From contig JAGBEO010000004.1 in NCBI GenBank assembly GCA_017936885.1, positions 62,001-126,000 of the forward strand: a DNA stretch of 64,000 bases. The letters are read 5' to 3'. Source of the stretch: Lachnospiraceae bacterium. GTDB lineage: Bacteria; Bacillota; Clostridia; Lachnospirales; Lachnospiraceae. The position numbers and the translations under genes were made by a program. Shown one piece after another: positions 1 through 8,572 of this stretch. The first letter of the stretch is position 1. Every line of letters starts with the position of its first letter. Below the pieces are notes generated by a model. It had not been told where the DNA came from and did not search any database. It saw nothing but the letters and a program-made list of their open reading frames with translations.

Positions 1-561
1 GCATCCGCTGATAACCTCATCACCTTCCTTCACTTCTCTCGGCAGGCTCTCACCTGTCAGGGCGCTGGTGTTAAGGGATGCTGCACCGCTTACAACCACG
101 CCGTCTAACGGCACCTTTTCACCCGGCTGTACCGTGATGATCGTTCCAATGGCAACCTCATCGGGATCTATCTGTTCCAGTTTGCCATCTACTTCTATAT
201 TAGCATAATCGGGACGGATATCCATTAACTGGGAAATATTTCTGCGGCTTTTGCCTACCGCATAGCTCTGGAACAGTTCGCCGATCTGATAGAACAGCAT
301 AACTGCCACACCCTCAACATACTCGCCGAGAATGATAGCGCCCACAGTGGCTACCGCCATCAGGAAATTTTCATCGAAAACCTCTCCGTGGATGATGCCG
401 AAAATTGCCTTTTTCAAAATGTCATATCCGATGATAAAGTAGGGTATTAAAAACAACACCAGCCTGATATATGGGTTTTCCACCGGAACAAAATGCAAAG
501 CGACGACTAAAACTGCCGCTATGATAATACGAATAAATACCTTTTTTTGTTTTTTCGTCAT
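1..561 (-). CDS. Heavy-metal translocating P-type ATPase (P1B), N-terminal part only
   Basis: Only the first 187 codons lie in the window; the gene runs off the left edge. The ATG at 561 follows a GAGGAGGAG ribosome binding site. The protein starts with a basic stretch and several hydrophobic segments. It has no N-terminal CxxC metal-binding domain. The actuator domain follows, with the VPLDGVV region and the TGES phosphatase loop (ALTGESLP) near the window edge. This is the CadA/ZntA-type layout of Zn/Cd/Co exporters. The phosphorylation site and the metal-binding CPx motif lie outside the window, so the metal cannot be assigned. A metal-exporting CDF gene lies 0.7 kb away. Confidence 0.85.
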   Translation of the reverse strand, partial: MTKKQKKVFIRIIIAAVLVVALHFVPVENPYIRLVLFLIPYFIIGYDILKKAIFGIIHGEVFDENFLMAVATVGAIILGEYVEGVAVMLFYQIGELFQSYAVGKSRRNISQLMDIRPDYANIEVDGKLEQIDPDEVAIGTIITVQPGEKVPLDGVVVSGAASLNTSALTGESLPREVKEGDEVISGC

Positions 562-953
562 AGTCTCCTCCTCTGAAGTACCAATCTTTGTACGCCGACT
601 TTTTTATCTAAGTCGGTTTCGGATATTGATTCTTCATTTTATACGTCTTTTTGTATGTATTTTTTCATGCAACTTATTGTATGAACATTTAAACATTTAT
701 TTAATTGTTTGTCAAGACTATTTTGTAACCTTATATGAAAACTTTGACTAAAAATTCTCGCTATATTTTTACTTGAATGTTGCCTTGTTCAGAAATGCAT
801 ATTGTAGCCGGCAGTCATAGCATGATATACTATCTTCATAGAACAAAAGTCATTTTACACAACATCTGCAGCTTGCGTTATGTATACAGAGCATACATAT
901 AACTTCGCAAAATGGGCAAAAACAAAGATTACCAGAAATAACAGGAGAAAACT
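562..953. other. Intergenic region between the P1B ATPase and the TfoX-domain gene
   Basis: This divergent promoter region of about 390 bp is AT-rich. An imperfect repeat with ATGAACATTT/AAACATTTAT at 681-700 vaguely resembles ArsR/SmtB-family operators, but no regulator gene is adjacent and the match is weak. I see no RNA gene here. Confidence 0.4.
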
Positions 954-1211
954 ATGGCAGAACTAACATCTATGATGAATATCGGTAAAGAAATGGCAAA
1001 AAAACTTACAACCGTTGGCATTGATTCCTCCGAAAAACTGATTGAATCAGGTGCCAAGCAGGCATTTTTGAAATTAAAGGAAACATATCCCTCCGTTTGC
1101 CTTGTACATCTATATGCGTTAGAAGGCGCCATTCATAATACCGAATTCAACAGTCTTTCGGAAGATAAGAAACAGGAATTAAAAGAATTCAGCGATTTTT
1201 TAAAAAGGTAA
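954..1211 (+). CDS. TfoX C-terminal-domain protein
   Basis: This is an 85-residue protein with an AGGAGA ribosome binding site 6 nt before the ATG. The NIGKEMAKKL and GIDSSEKLIESG segments fit the helix-hairpin-helix-like TfoX C-terminal domain, followed by the VHLYALEGAI motif common to it. TfoX (Sxy) proteins activate competence genes in Gammaproteobacteria. Stand-alone C-terminal domains like this one are widespread in Firmicutes and their role is unknown. It is monocistronic and ends about 40 bp before the convergent CDF gene. Confidence 0.8.
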   Translation: MAELTSMMNIGKEMAKKLTTVGIDSSEKLIESGAKQAFLKLKETYPSVCLVHLYALEGAIHNTEFNSLSEDKKQELKEFSDFLKR

Positions 1212-1247
1212 TACTACGAATCAGCAAACTCCCCGTTTGCCAAGTGG

Positions 1248-2138
1248 TCAAGGCGTATCTGCCGGATTCACATGCACCATAATATGTTTTACCTTTGGAA
1301 AAGATTTCTCAATAGAGTCATGCACACACTCTGCAATTTCATGCGATTCCTTTAATGTTTTACTGCCGTCTGCACTGATTTCAATATCTACATAGATCTT
1401 ATTGCCAAACACGCGGGTATGTAAAAGATCAATTCCCATTACACCATCCTGCTCCATGGCACAGTCACGAAGTCTGTTCTCCATCTCTTCATCACATGCT
1501 TTATCCACCATCTTATCTACTGCATCCATAAAAATATCATAAGCTGCCTTTTCGATAAAAAAGCAGATGACTAAACTGGCAACCGGGTCCAAAATCGGGA
1601 ATCCCATTCTGGCACCGGCGATACCAATAAGTGCACCCACGGAAGACAATGCATCAGATCTGTGATGCCATGCATCTGCCATCAATGCACTCGAATCAAT
1701 CTTTTTGGCATATATTTTTGTATATTGATACATTCCTTCTTTGACAAGAATGGACAACACTGCGGCAAGCAACGCCAATATGCCGGGAACTGTCAGCCCG
1801 GCATAATCTCCCCCGGTGATCTTGGTCACGGCAGAATAACCAATACCAAGACCCGTAACTGCCAGAATAGTTGCCAATACAATAGCAGCCACACACTCCA
1901 ACCTCTCATGCCCGTAAGGATGATTCTTATCTGATTCTTTTCTGGATATCTTAATGCCGATAATCACTACAATAGTGCTGAACACATCAGAAGCAGAATG
2001 GATTGCATCTGATATCATGGCTCCGGAATGCGCAATGATACCCGCCATTAATTTCAACACAGTCAGCACAACATTGGCCACAATACTGACCGTTGATACT
2101 TTCATTGCCGTCTTTTCAAAATCCTGCTCTTTTCCCAT
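1248..2138 (-). CDS. Cation diffusion facilitator (CDF) metal exporter
   Basis: The 296-residue protein has the normal CDF length: six membrane helices, then a cytoplasmic ferredoxin-like domain. The paired transport-site motifs are visible as HSASD in helix 2 (about residues 47-51) and HHRSD in helix 5 (about 157-161), the residues that bind divalent metal. The C-terminal domain ends in the VKHIMVHVNP pattern. It should export Zn, Co, Ni, Fe or Mn in exchange for protons. The ATG at 2138 follows AGGTGG. The probable NiCo riboswitch in its leader (2260-2336) argues for Co/Ni export. Confidence 0.93.
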   Translation of the reverse strand: MGKEQDFEKTAMKVSTVSIVANVVLTVLKLMAGIIAHSGAMISDAIHSASDVFSTIVVIIGIKISRKESDKNHPYGHERLECVAAIVLATILAVTGLGIGYSAVTKITGGDYAGLTVPGILALLAAVLSILVKEGMYQYTKIYAKKIDSSALMADAWHHRSDALSSVGALIGIAGARMGFPILDPVASLVICFFIEKAAYDIFMDAVDKMVDKACDEEMENRLRDCAMEQDGVMGIDLLHTRVFGNKIYVDIEISADGSKTLKESHEIAECVHDSIEKSFPKVKHIMVHVNPADTP

Positions 2139-2259
2139 CTAATATCCACCTTTTCATATTTGCTTTGTCTGCATCACTATCATTCTATAATTTGTGGGAA
2201 TATATCAGAAAAGAATATTCTGATCATAAGAAAACACCCACGTATTCAGCAATCGTAAC

Positions 2260-2336
2260 TACTGTCCCGCAGATGTCATAATCTACTGTTGCCTTACACA
2301 ACCCGGCTCCCGGGCAAATGCCCCGGCCTGCTCAGT
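2260..2336 (-). promoter_or_regulatory. Probable NiCo (czcD-type) riboswitch in the leader of the CDF exporter
   Basis: Read on the minus strand, the segment folds into a four-way junction. P1 is ACUG pairing with CAGU at the ends. P2 is CCGGGGCA pairing with GCCCGG. P3 is GUUG pairing with CAAC. P4 is AGAU pairing with AUCU. The joining strands are G-rich (AGCAGG, GAGCCGG, GCGGGA), as in the cobalt/nickel-binding czcD motif, whose guanines coordinate the metal. It lies about 120 nt upstream of a CDF exporter, the usual gene context of this class. The assignment is by eye, not by covariance model. Confidence 0.7.
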
Positions 2337-2467
2337 TTGTACTGTATTAGTATGCAGTGCAAATTGTTTTGTTATCTTTATCTTATCATACAGTACTCCG
2401 TCGCGCAAGTTCTTTTTAATGTTTTTTCATCTATTATAATTCGATAGTTCGTCCAGACTAACTTAAA

Positions 2468-2511
2468 AAACAGCCTTTGCATATTTATCATAAGATATGC
2501 AAAGACTGTTT
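2468..2511. terminator. 17-bp hairpin, probable terminator
   Basis: Arms at 2468-2484 and 2495-2511 pair over 17 positions with one mismatch around a 10-nt loop (core CTTTGCATAT/ATATGCAAAG). Both sides carry short A/T runs, so it could terminate in either direction. On the minus strand it would end purB-derived readthrough before the CDF leader. Confidence 0.6.
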
Positions 2512-2598
2512 ATTCACTTTACTATGTCTGTATCCCAAACAGACCACTTTACAATCTGCCGTTTTAAATCTTCTGTTTCAAATACGCAGCCGAATCTT

Positions 2599-2668
2599 CC
2601 GGGAAAAATGCCCCTGTAATATACGTTCAGTTCGCCGGAAAGAATGGCTCATAATATCCGTTCAATTC
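2599..2668. repeat. Two imperfect 35-nt tandem repeats
   Basis: Units at 2599-2633 and 2634-2668 share the pattern CCGG-AA-AATG, then TAATAT-CGTTCA-TTC. The start of a third unit (TGGGAAGAACG) runs into the hairpin at 2673. They lie in the 3' region of purB. There are too few copies, and no spacers, for a CRISPR array. Confidence 0.6.
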
Positions 2669-2672
2669 TCTG

Positions 2673-2761
2673 GGAAGAACGCCCGCTTTCGGCGTTCTTC
2701 CGTGCGAAACTTAGATTTTCTTAGGCGGCGTCCTTCGACGCCTTAGAAAATCTTTTCGCAC
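2673..2761 (-). terminator. Double hairpin downstream of purB
   Basis: The first hairpin has perfect 11-bp arms (GGAAGAACGCC at 2673-2683, GGCGTTCTTCC at 2691-2701). The second is a long stem from GTGCGAAA (2702-2709) to TTTCGCAC (2754-2761), enclosing an inner stem around the TCCTTCGA loop. It lies immediately 3' of the purB stop, so it is probably the transcript end. The lack of a long T-run and the paired structure also fit a REP-like element. Confidence 0.55.
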
Positions 2762-2763
2762 TT

Positions 2764-4215
2764 TTATACATTAATCTCAGCCTTCACACCAAGTAATTCC
2801 TTATTTTCCTCCAGGACCGGATTTACGATCTCTTTTAAGAACTTCTCTACTTGGAGCGGCGCACGACCCACATATTTGGACGGATCCATGGTCTTCTGCA
2901 AATCTTCCAGACTCATATTAAAAGCAGGGTCCTCTGCGATCAATTCTAACAGGTTGTTATCCTTGCCTTCCCGCTTCACATTGGCACCGGCGATCATGGA
3001 CAACTCCCTGATCTTCTCATGCAGTTCCTGACGGTTGCCGCCCATCTTAACCGCATCCATCATAATATTCTCTGTCGCCATAAAAGGAAGCTCACTCATC
3101 AAACGTTTGGTAATCACTTTATCATATACAACAAGCCCGTCTACAACGTTCAGGCACAAATCTAAGATGCCGTCAATCGCTAAGAACGCCTCCGGGATGG
3201 AAAGTCTCTTATTGGCGGAATCATCCAGGGTTCTCTCAAACCACTGTGTTGCGGAAGTGATCGCCGGATTTAAAGCATCCACCATAACAAATCTGGACAA
3301 AGATGCGATACGCTCACTTCTCATCGGATTTCTCTTATAGGCCATGGCAGAGGAACCGATCTGGCTCTTCTCAAAAGGCTCTTCCACTTCTTTCAAATGC
3401 TGTAACAGTCTGATATCATTGGACATCTTATGCGCAGATGCCGCAATGCCTGCCAGAATGTTGCAGACTCTCGTATCTACTTTACGGGAATAAGTCTGTC
3501 CCGATACCGGATAGCATTTCTCAAATCCCATCTTCTTGGCGATCATCGGATCAATCTTGTCGATAGTCTCCTGATCACCGTCAAACAATTCTAAGAAGGA
3601 TGCCTGTGTGCCTGTAGTTCCCTTGGAACCAAGCAGCTTCATGGTAGATAATACATAGTCCAAATCTTCTAAATCCAGACAAAATTCCTGTGTCCAGAGT
3701 GTGGCCCTCTTCCCTACTGTGGTAGGCTGTGCCGGCTGGAAGTGGGTAAATGCCAGTGTGGGCAGCTCCTTATAAGTATCGGCAAACTTGGCAAGTTCTG
3801 CTATCACATTCACCAGTTTCTTCTTCACAAGCTTAAGCGCCTCTGTCATCACGATAATATCTGTGTTATCTCCTACATAGCAGGAAGTTGCACCCAGATG
3901 GATAATACCTGCTGCCTTAGGACACTGCTGTCCGTATGCATATACATGGCTCATAACATCATGACGCACTTCTTTCTCACGGGCTTTCGCCACATCATAA
4001 TTGATATCTTCTGCATGAGCCTTTAACTCGTCAATCTGCTCCTTGGTAATAACAGGCTTACCGTTCTGGCTCAAGCCAAGCTCCATCTCTGTTTCAGCAA
4101 GGGCAATCCACAGTTTTCTCCATGTCCTGAATTTCATATCCGGCGAAAAGATGTACTGCATTTCCTTGCTTGCATAACGCTCTGATAACGGGCTTACATA
4201 TCTGTCTGTACTCAT
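2764..4215 (-). CDS. purB: Adenylosuccinate lyase
   Basis: PurB catalyses two fumarate-releasing steps of purine synthesis: SAICAR to AICAR, and adenylosuccinate to AMP. The 483-residue protein carries the superfamily signature GSSAMAYKRNP (about residues 291-301), where the common form is SSxMPxKxNP. It also has a HxGATS-type segment (IHLGATSCYVGDN) and the THFQPAQPTTVGKR catalytic region. The ATG at 4215 follows AGGAG. It is monocistronic with its own extended -10 promoter at 4315-4341. The later substitution of A for P in the signature is seen in other clostridial PurB proteins and is not a sign of decay. Confidence 0.96.
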   Translation of the reverse strand: MSTDRYVSPLSERYASKEMQYIFSPDMKFRTWRKLWIALAETEMELGLSQNGKPVITKEQIDELKAHAEDINYDVAKAREKEVRHDVMSHVYAYGQQCPKAAGIIHLGATSCYVGDNTDIIVMTEALKLVKKKLVNVIAELAKFADTYKELPTLAFTHFQPAQPTTVGKRATLWTQEFCLDLEDLDYVLSTMKLLGSKGTTGTQASFLELFDGDQETIDKIDPMIAKKMGFEKCYPVSGQTYSRKVDTRVCNILAGIAASAHKMSNDIRLLQHLKEVEEPFEKSQIGSSAMAYKRNPMRSERIASLSRFVMVDALNPAITSATQWFERTLDDSANKRLSIPEAFLAIDGILDLCLNVVDGLVVYDKVITKRLMSELPFMATENIMMDAVKMGGNRQELHEKIRELSMIAGANVKREGKDNNLLELIAEDPAFNMSLEDLQKTMDPSKYVGRAPLQVEKFLKEIVNPVLEENKELLGVKAEINV

Positions 4216-4314
4216 AATTGATTCTCCTATATTTTAGTATTTGGGGAGTTGACCGCACTGTTTTCCATCGTATTCTTCTGTTTTAGGACAGAGCAAACAG
4301 ACTGTCATAAAAAT

Positions 4315-4341
4315 ATTATAACATCCACTGTTAAAAGTCAA
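4315..4341 (-). promoter_or_regulatory. Sigma-A promoter of purB
   Basis: On the minus strand TTGACT (4336-4341) is followed after 15 bp by TATAAT (4315-4320), with the extended -10 form TGTTATAAT. The -35 box overlaps the stop codon of the upstream Rpn gene. No PurR box or purine riboswitch is visible in the roughly 90-nt leader. Confidence 0.65.
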
Positions 4342-5336
4342 TTATGGCACTGACTTACTTCCTTTACCTGCTCCGCTGATATTTCCAACAGATCAGCAAT
4401 TTCTTCTTCGGACATGCCTTTCGAATGCAGCTTCTTTATGATCACTTCTTGTTGCTGCCGTATTCCTTCGGCTCTGCCGCGCTCTATCCCAATCGCAATG
4501 CCTTCCTCTCTGCCTTCTTCCCTACCTTCTTCTATCCCCTCTTTCCTGATCGACCGCTCATATTTCTTCTTATCAAATTCTCTTAACAGCATTCCTAACA
4601 CCTCCGCCCGGTATTCTCTTAGAAAATTCCTCAGAATGTCATGTTCAATACAATATTCGATCGCCGCATTCAGTGCTTGCTGCATATCAGCTCCCGATGC
4701 AGTGTACTGTCTTGCTATTTCCACAAACTGCGCATACTCTTTCAGCACGCTGCACTGTTCCAGCAATGTTTTATTATTCCCATAATTGATGTTGATGACA
4801 CGCACCCGAAGCTCCACGTCTGCCTTGACAGTCTTATTAACAAATGCATCCGACAAACACAGCGTCTGTTCCTCAGGCATATTCTTATCACCGTTATAAA
4901 ACACAACACACTGGGGTGTGGGCAGTTGAATCTGCTTCGTGCCATACAGACTTTCCTCCGCCAGTTCAATGAACTTCTGGTATTCCTCCGCCAAATAGAT
5001 CATAAAACGCACCGGCATATTGGGATTCCATGTACTCTGATGCTCATAAAGGCTGATGGTTCCGACAAGCAGGAAGGCAATGTCATTTTTCATAGTGATA
5101 TAAACCGCACTTCTGATCGTCACCACTTCAAGCAGTGTGGCATCCCGGTAGTCCGTCCCATTCAGAGCATTATAAAGCTGTAGCAGCGCTTCTTTGTCCT
5201 TCTCAAACAAAAAACGAAAAAGTCTGTCTTTAACCTGACGATGTACCTTCCGTTCTTCCCACCATGAAGACAGATGCTCCACCAAAAGTTCCATCGCATT
5301 ACTTTTTTTGCCGCTTTTTTCTTTCTTCTTTTTCAT
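4338..5336 (-). CDS. Rpn-family recombination-promoting nuclease / putative transposase
   Basis: The 332-residue protein starts at an ATG 8 nt after GGAGG. The N-terminal 230 residues match the Rpn/PD-(D/E)XK family by layout: VKDRLFRFLFEKDKEALLQLYNAL, then an acidic and hydrophobic core and the YEHQSTWNPNMPVRFMIYLAEEY region, where the E-x-Q core of the nuclease fold lies. The C-terminus has EGREEGREEG and related charged repeats and a helix-turn-helix-like end (SKGMSEEEIADLLEISAEQV). Rpn proteins promote RecA-independent DNA cleavage and recombination in E. coli. In Lachnospiraceae they occur in many diverged copies, probably selfish or defensive. The gene is not linked to a transposase or terminal repeats here. 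Confidence 0.8.
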   Translation of the reverse strand: MKKKKEKSGKKSNAMELLVEHLSSWWEERKVHRQVKDRLFRFLFEKDKEALLQLYNALNGTDYRDATLLEVVTIRSAVYITMKNDIAFLLVGTISLYEHQSTWNPNMPVRFMIYLAEEYQKFIELAEESLYGTKQIQLPTPQCVVFYNGDKNMPEEQTLCLSDAFVNKTVKADVELRVRVININYGNNKTLLEQCSVLKEYAQFVEIARQYTASGADMQQALNAAIEYCIEHDILRNFLREYRAEVLGMLLREFDKKKYERSIRKEGIEEGREEGREEGIAIGIERGRAEGIRQQQEVIIKKLHSKGMSEEEIADLLEISAEQVKEVSQCHN

Positions 5337-5522
5337 TCAGTATCCTCCCTTGTCCGACAGGACACCTCATGATCCGTCCGGTTCCTGCCATATTCATTTG
5401 TGCTTAAGAAAAATCTGACAGAAACTGTCCGAACGTGCGATCTGCACATAATTTAGATTTTCTTTGATGTGATTATCATAGCCTGTTTTGTTTTGCATGT
5501 CAACTTTTTTTTGACGAAATTA

Positions 5523-5556
5523 AGGCATCAGACTAAAGATAATTATTCTGATGCCT
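5523..5556 (-). terminator. Terminator of the NERD-domain gene
   Basis: The arms AGGCATCAGA (5523-5532) and TCTGATGCCT (5547-5556) pair perfectly. On the minus strand a T-rich stretch (TTAATTTCG) follows the stop of the gene ending at 5562. Confidence 0.75.
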
Positions 5557-5561
5557 CTCCA

Positions 5562-6587
5562 TTATTCGTTTAAAATTTTCAAGATCCCGTCTCCATATTT
5601 CTCTGCTTTCTTACTTCCAAACCCAGAGACGTTAAGCAATTCTTCTTTTGTTCTTGGGTGTTTGCTGATTAGCTCATTCATCTGTGCGTCATTGAAAATA
5701 TAATAAGGTTTCATTTTCTCCAATCTGCTCTGGTTTGTTCTGAACTCTTTCAGCTTTGTAACAAGAACATCTTGTGTTATATCAACAGGCTTTTCTGCCG
5801 ATACTGCCTCCTGCCTGTCAGAAACTTTTTCCATCTCTGCAATAAGTTCTTCATACTTTCTGGCGTAATCCGATTGATTCGGTCTGTTTGCCGCCAAATA
5901 GAATTCTGCCGTTTCCAACATATCCTTGTTACTGAAAGTATAATCCGTCACCTGCGCATCCATCTCTTTTATTTTACGGATGAGCTGATCAGCGCGGATT
6001 ATTTTCTCTTTTACTTCCTTTTTCGCATACTTATCATATAGAACAGTCTTCGGATTCGCTAATACAATCAGAGATTTATAGGTATTGGCAAATCCATTTT
6101 CAAACATTTTCTTTGCGATAAAATTGCTCTTGCTTTCTTTTCTCAAAAGCTTAATCACATTCAAATGCCTTTCATTCTGGGTAATCGGGGAATAGATGCC
6201 TTCTTTGATTTTCCTGCCGGATACTGCAAAGCTTCTTATAAAATTACCTGCATTATCCACTTCAATATTTCCAATCAGGTTTTTACATTCAAGCACATAA
6301 ATGCGCTTTCTTGTAACAACTATGTAATCGATCTGCGCCGACAAATCTCCATATTCAAGAAAAATATCGTGCAGAATATACATATCCATTCCGCTGTTTT
6401 TCAACTCGAAAGCAATATTATTTTCTCCAAACATACCATACTGTGCTACGGTAATCTGTTTCTCAATCTTGTCCTTCAGTTCTCCCTCTGCCTTGTTCCG
6501 CAGTGCTTCCAGTTTTCCGATATACTCTTGTGCACTGCCGGTCTCCTTTAGGAAAACCGGCCCTATTTCTTTCGTAAAAATCCCCAC
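5562..6587 (-). CDS. NERD-domain protein with C-terminal HRDC domain
   Basis: I place the start at a GTG (6587) because GAGGG lies 7 nt upstream; the ATGs further upstream have no ribosome binding site. The protein is 341 residues. The NERD domain spans about residues 55-165. It shows G-E, DYIVV and ECKN, which make up the nuclease-like D...E-x-K core (LECKNLIG), so a PD-(D/E)XK-type fold is likely. The C-terminal 70 residues form an HRDC domain (MKPYYIFNDAQMNELI, then GFGSKKAEKYG), a nucleic-acid-binding fold of RecQ helicases. The function is unknown; DNA processing or defence is the usual guess for such fusions. It stands alone. Confidence 0.8.
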   Translation of the reverse strand: MGIFTKEIGPVFLKETGSAQEYIGKLEALRNKAEGELKDKIEKQITVAQYGMFGENNIAFELKNSGMDMYILHDIFLEYGDLSAQIDYIVVTRKRIYVLECKNLIGNIEVDNAGNFIRSFAVSGRKIKEGIYSPITQNERHLNVIKLLRKESKSNFIAKKMFENGFANTYKSLIVLANPKTVLYDKYAKKEVKEKIIRADQLIRKIKEMDAQVTDYTFSNKDMLETAEFYLAANRPNQSDYARKYEELIAEMEKVSDRQEAVSAEKPVDITQDVLVTKLKEFRTNQSRLEKMKPYYIFNDAQMNELISKHPRTKEELLNVSGFGSKKAEKYGDGILKILNE

Positions 6588-6835
6588 TTCTATGCCCTCA
6601 CATATCAACATTATTTTGCCATTCAAATATAACAAAAAATAAAAGTACATGCAATGCATTTACAGAAATCATTTGATTAGCAATTCAAAAAAACATGAAT
6701 AATTTGATAATTTTTAACAAATTAGGAATAAATATCTCCTAAAGTTTACTCCCTAATCTGTCTTAAAGCTGACACCGCCACCTTCCGCACCCTATATGGA
6801 TCAAACATCTGCCACACATATACATGCAGTTTTTC

Positions 6836-8284
6836 TTATTTCTCATACTCTCCACGAATATCCTCCGTAGGCGGCTCCATCGGATACTTCCCGGTAAAGC
6901 ATCCCCGGCAGATATCAAGCCCGTCTACCAATTCCGGCAAACGTTCCATTCGCAAATATCCCAAAGAATCCGCACCGATAATCTGACAGATTTCTTCTAC
7001 TGAGCGGTTATAAGCAATAAGTTGCTCCCGCGCCGGCACATCCGTACCGAAATAACAGGGATAGAGAAACGGCGGGGAACTAACCCTCATATGCACCTCT
7101 TTGGCTCCTGCCTCACGAAGCATTCTGACGATCCGGTCCGATGTGGTGCCGCGCACGATAGAATCGTCGATCATGATAATACGCTTCCCGTTTACCGCTT
7201 CCCTGATGGCATTCAACTTAACCCGTACACTGCTTTCGCGGCTCTTCTGCTTGGGCTTGATAAAGGTTCGTCCCACATAAGCGTTCTTGACAAATGCCTG
7301 CCCATAAGGGATTCCCGACTGCATGGAATAGCCTAGTGCCGCGCAGTTACCGGACTCCGGCACGCCTACCACCAGATCAGCCTCCACCGGAGAGTCCATG
7401 GCTAAGAACCGTCCTGCCTTGATTCTGGATTCATAGACACTGACTCCGTCTATGTGGCTGTCCGGTCTTGCAAAATAAATATATTCAAATATACATCTGC
7501 CGTGCTGTTCTTTCGGAAGACACATGCTCCGGTCTGATTCGATTCCTTTATCCGGTGAAATCGTCACGATCTCTCCCGGTTCCACGTCCCTTACATATGT
7601 GGCGCCGATGGTATCTAATGCACAGGTCTCTGATGCGATAATATAAGCATTATCTCTTTTCCCGATACATAAAGGCTTAAAGCCGTAAGGATCTCTCGCT
7701 CCGATCAGTTTACGGGGAGACATAACAATCAGGGAATAAGCTCCTTTAATCTTCTTCATCGCACGCCCCACGGCCTCTTCAACCGTCTTGCTGTTCAAAC
7801 GCTCTCTTGCGATATGGTAGGCAATCACCTCAGAGTCTATTGTAGTCTGAAAAATCGCCCCGGAATACTCCAGCTCATGTCTAAGCTCCGGTGCGTTGAT
7901 CAGATTGCCGTTGTGCGCCAGTCCCAGTGTACCTTTTACATAATTTAAGACAAGGGGCTGTGCATTTTCTCTGGTGCTGCTTCCCGCAGTGGAATACCGC
8001 ACGTGTCCTACACCGATATCACCTTTGAGCTTCTCCAGCGTATCCGGCGTGAAATTCTCATTGAGCAGTCCCATTTCCTTGGCACTCAGCACTTTACCTT
8101 TGGGCCCGTTCGTATCGCTGACCGCAATACCGCAGCTTTCCTGTCCTCTGTGCTGCAGGGCAAAGAGCCCGTAGTAGATCGTAGACGCCACATCATTGCC
8201 GTCGAAATCATAGATACCGAATACGCCGCATTCTTCTCCCAGCTTATCCGTCTGTTCCGTGTACATTTCCTTTTCCGTGTTCAT
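6836..8284 (-). CDS. purF: Amidophosphoribosyltransferase
   Basis: PurF makes 5-phosphoribosylamine from PRPP and glutamine, the committed step of purine synthesis. The 482-residue protein has a short propeptide ending before Cys19 (EECGVFGIYD), the glutamine amidotransferase nucleophile. It has the PRPP-binding motif IIMIDDSIVRGTT, and CRGCFTGKYP near the C-terminus, which supplies ligands of the 4Fe-4S cluster in the Bacillus-type enzyme. The ATG at 8284 follows GGAG at 10 nt spacing. It is not in an operon with other pur genes. Confidence 0.96.
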   Translation of the reverse strand: MNTEKEMYTEQTDKLGEECGVFGIYDFDGNDVASTIYYGLFALQHRGQESCGIAVSDTNGPKGKVLSAKEMGLLNENFTPDTLEKLKGDIGVGHVRYSTAGSSTRENAQPLVLNYVKGTLGLAHNGNLINAPELRHELEYSGAIFQTTIDSEVIAYHIARERLNSKTVEEAVGRAMKKIKGAYSLIVMSPRKLIGARDPYGFKPLCIGKRDNAYIIASETCALDTIGATYVRDVEPGEIVTISPDKGIESDRSMCLPKEQHGRCIFEYIYFARPDSHIDGVSVYESRIKAGRFLAMDSPVEADLVVGVPESGNCAALGYSMQSGIPYGQAFVKNAYVGRTFIKPKQKSRESSVRVKLNAIREAVNGKRIIMIDDSIVRGTTSDRIVRMLREAGAKEVHMRVSSPPFLYPCYFGTDVPAREQLIAYNRSVEEICQIIGADSLGYLRMERLPELVDGLDICRGCFTGKYPMEPPTEDIRGEYEK

Positions 8285-8572
8285 TTTAACTTATCTCCAT
8301 TCCGAAGCATTTTCTCTCCGGTGCACATGTGACTTCTAAAATTAGCACACCACTTAGAACAAATGAAAACACCTCTGCATAAATTTGGGTTCCGCTGTCT
8401 CTTCCACAGACAACAGACTGCATTGCATGTTCAAAACTCCCACGTATACCTGTCGTAAATATTAGTAACCATAGCCGCACGCAGTTACAGGTTAACATAA
8501 CATTACTCCTTAGTTTACATAATTTCCATTCTGAATTAACCGGCACAAATACACCATCTGGTTTACATAACT
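8285..8572. other. Leader region of purF
   Basis: About 290 bp separate purF from the upstream gene. I looked for a guanine riboswitch core and a PurR-box pair and see neither. An imperfect hairpin (GGTGTGC/GTGCACC on the minus strand) and the 15-bp repeat at 8294-8308 are the only notable structures. Confidence 0.45.

Larger units (their letters stand above)
2139..2763. other. Long intergenic region between the CDF exporter and purB
   Basis: About 625 bp without a credible gene. It holds the riboswitch leader (2260-2336), an inverted repeat GTACTGTAT/ATACAGTAC at 2339-2347 and 2388-2396, a terminator-like hairpin at 2468-2511, imperfect 35-nt tandem repeats (2599-2668) and two strong hairpins (2673-2761) next to the purB stop. 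Confidence 0.7.

Noticed and set aside
521-751. A 76-codon plus-strand frame.
   Set aside because: It overlaps the P1B ATPase start on the other strand, has no ribosome binding site, and its composition is that of AT-rich intergenic DNA.
1233-1276. A tRNA D-arm-like stretch (GCCAAGTGGTCAAGGC).
   Set aside because: No acceptor, anticodon or T-arm can be drawn around it, and half of it is the 3' end of the CDF gene.
2599-2668. A possible mini-CRISPR.
   Set aside because: Only two imperfect units with no spacers, and no cas genes in the window.
2477-2746. An 89-codon plus-strand frame behind purB.
   Set aside because: It runs through the tandem repeats and hairpins and has no ribosome binding site.
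4216-4337. A purine riboswitch before purB or purF.
   Set aside because: The conserved core of guanine/adenine aptamers is absent from both leaders.
8286-8546. An 86-codon minus-strand frame upstream of purF.
   Set aside because: Unremarkable sequence, no good ribosome binding site, and it fills the likely purF leader.
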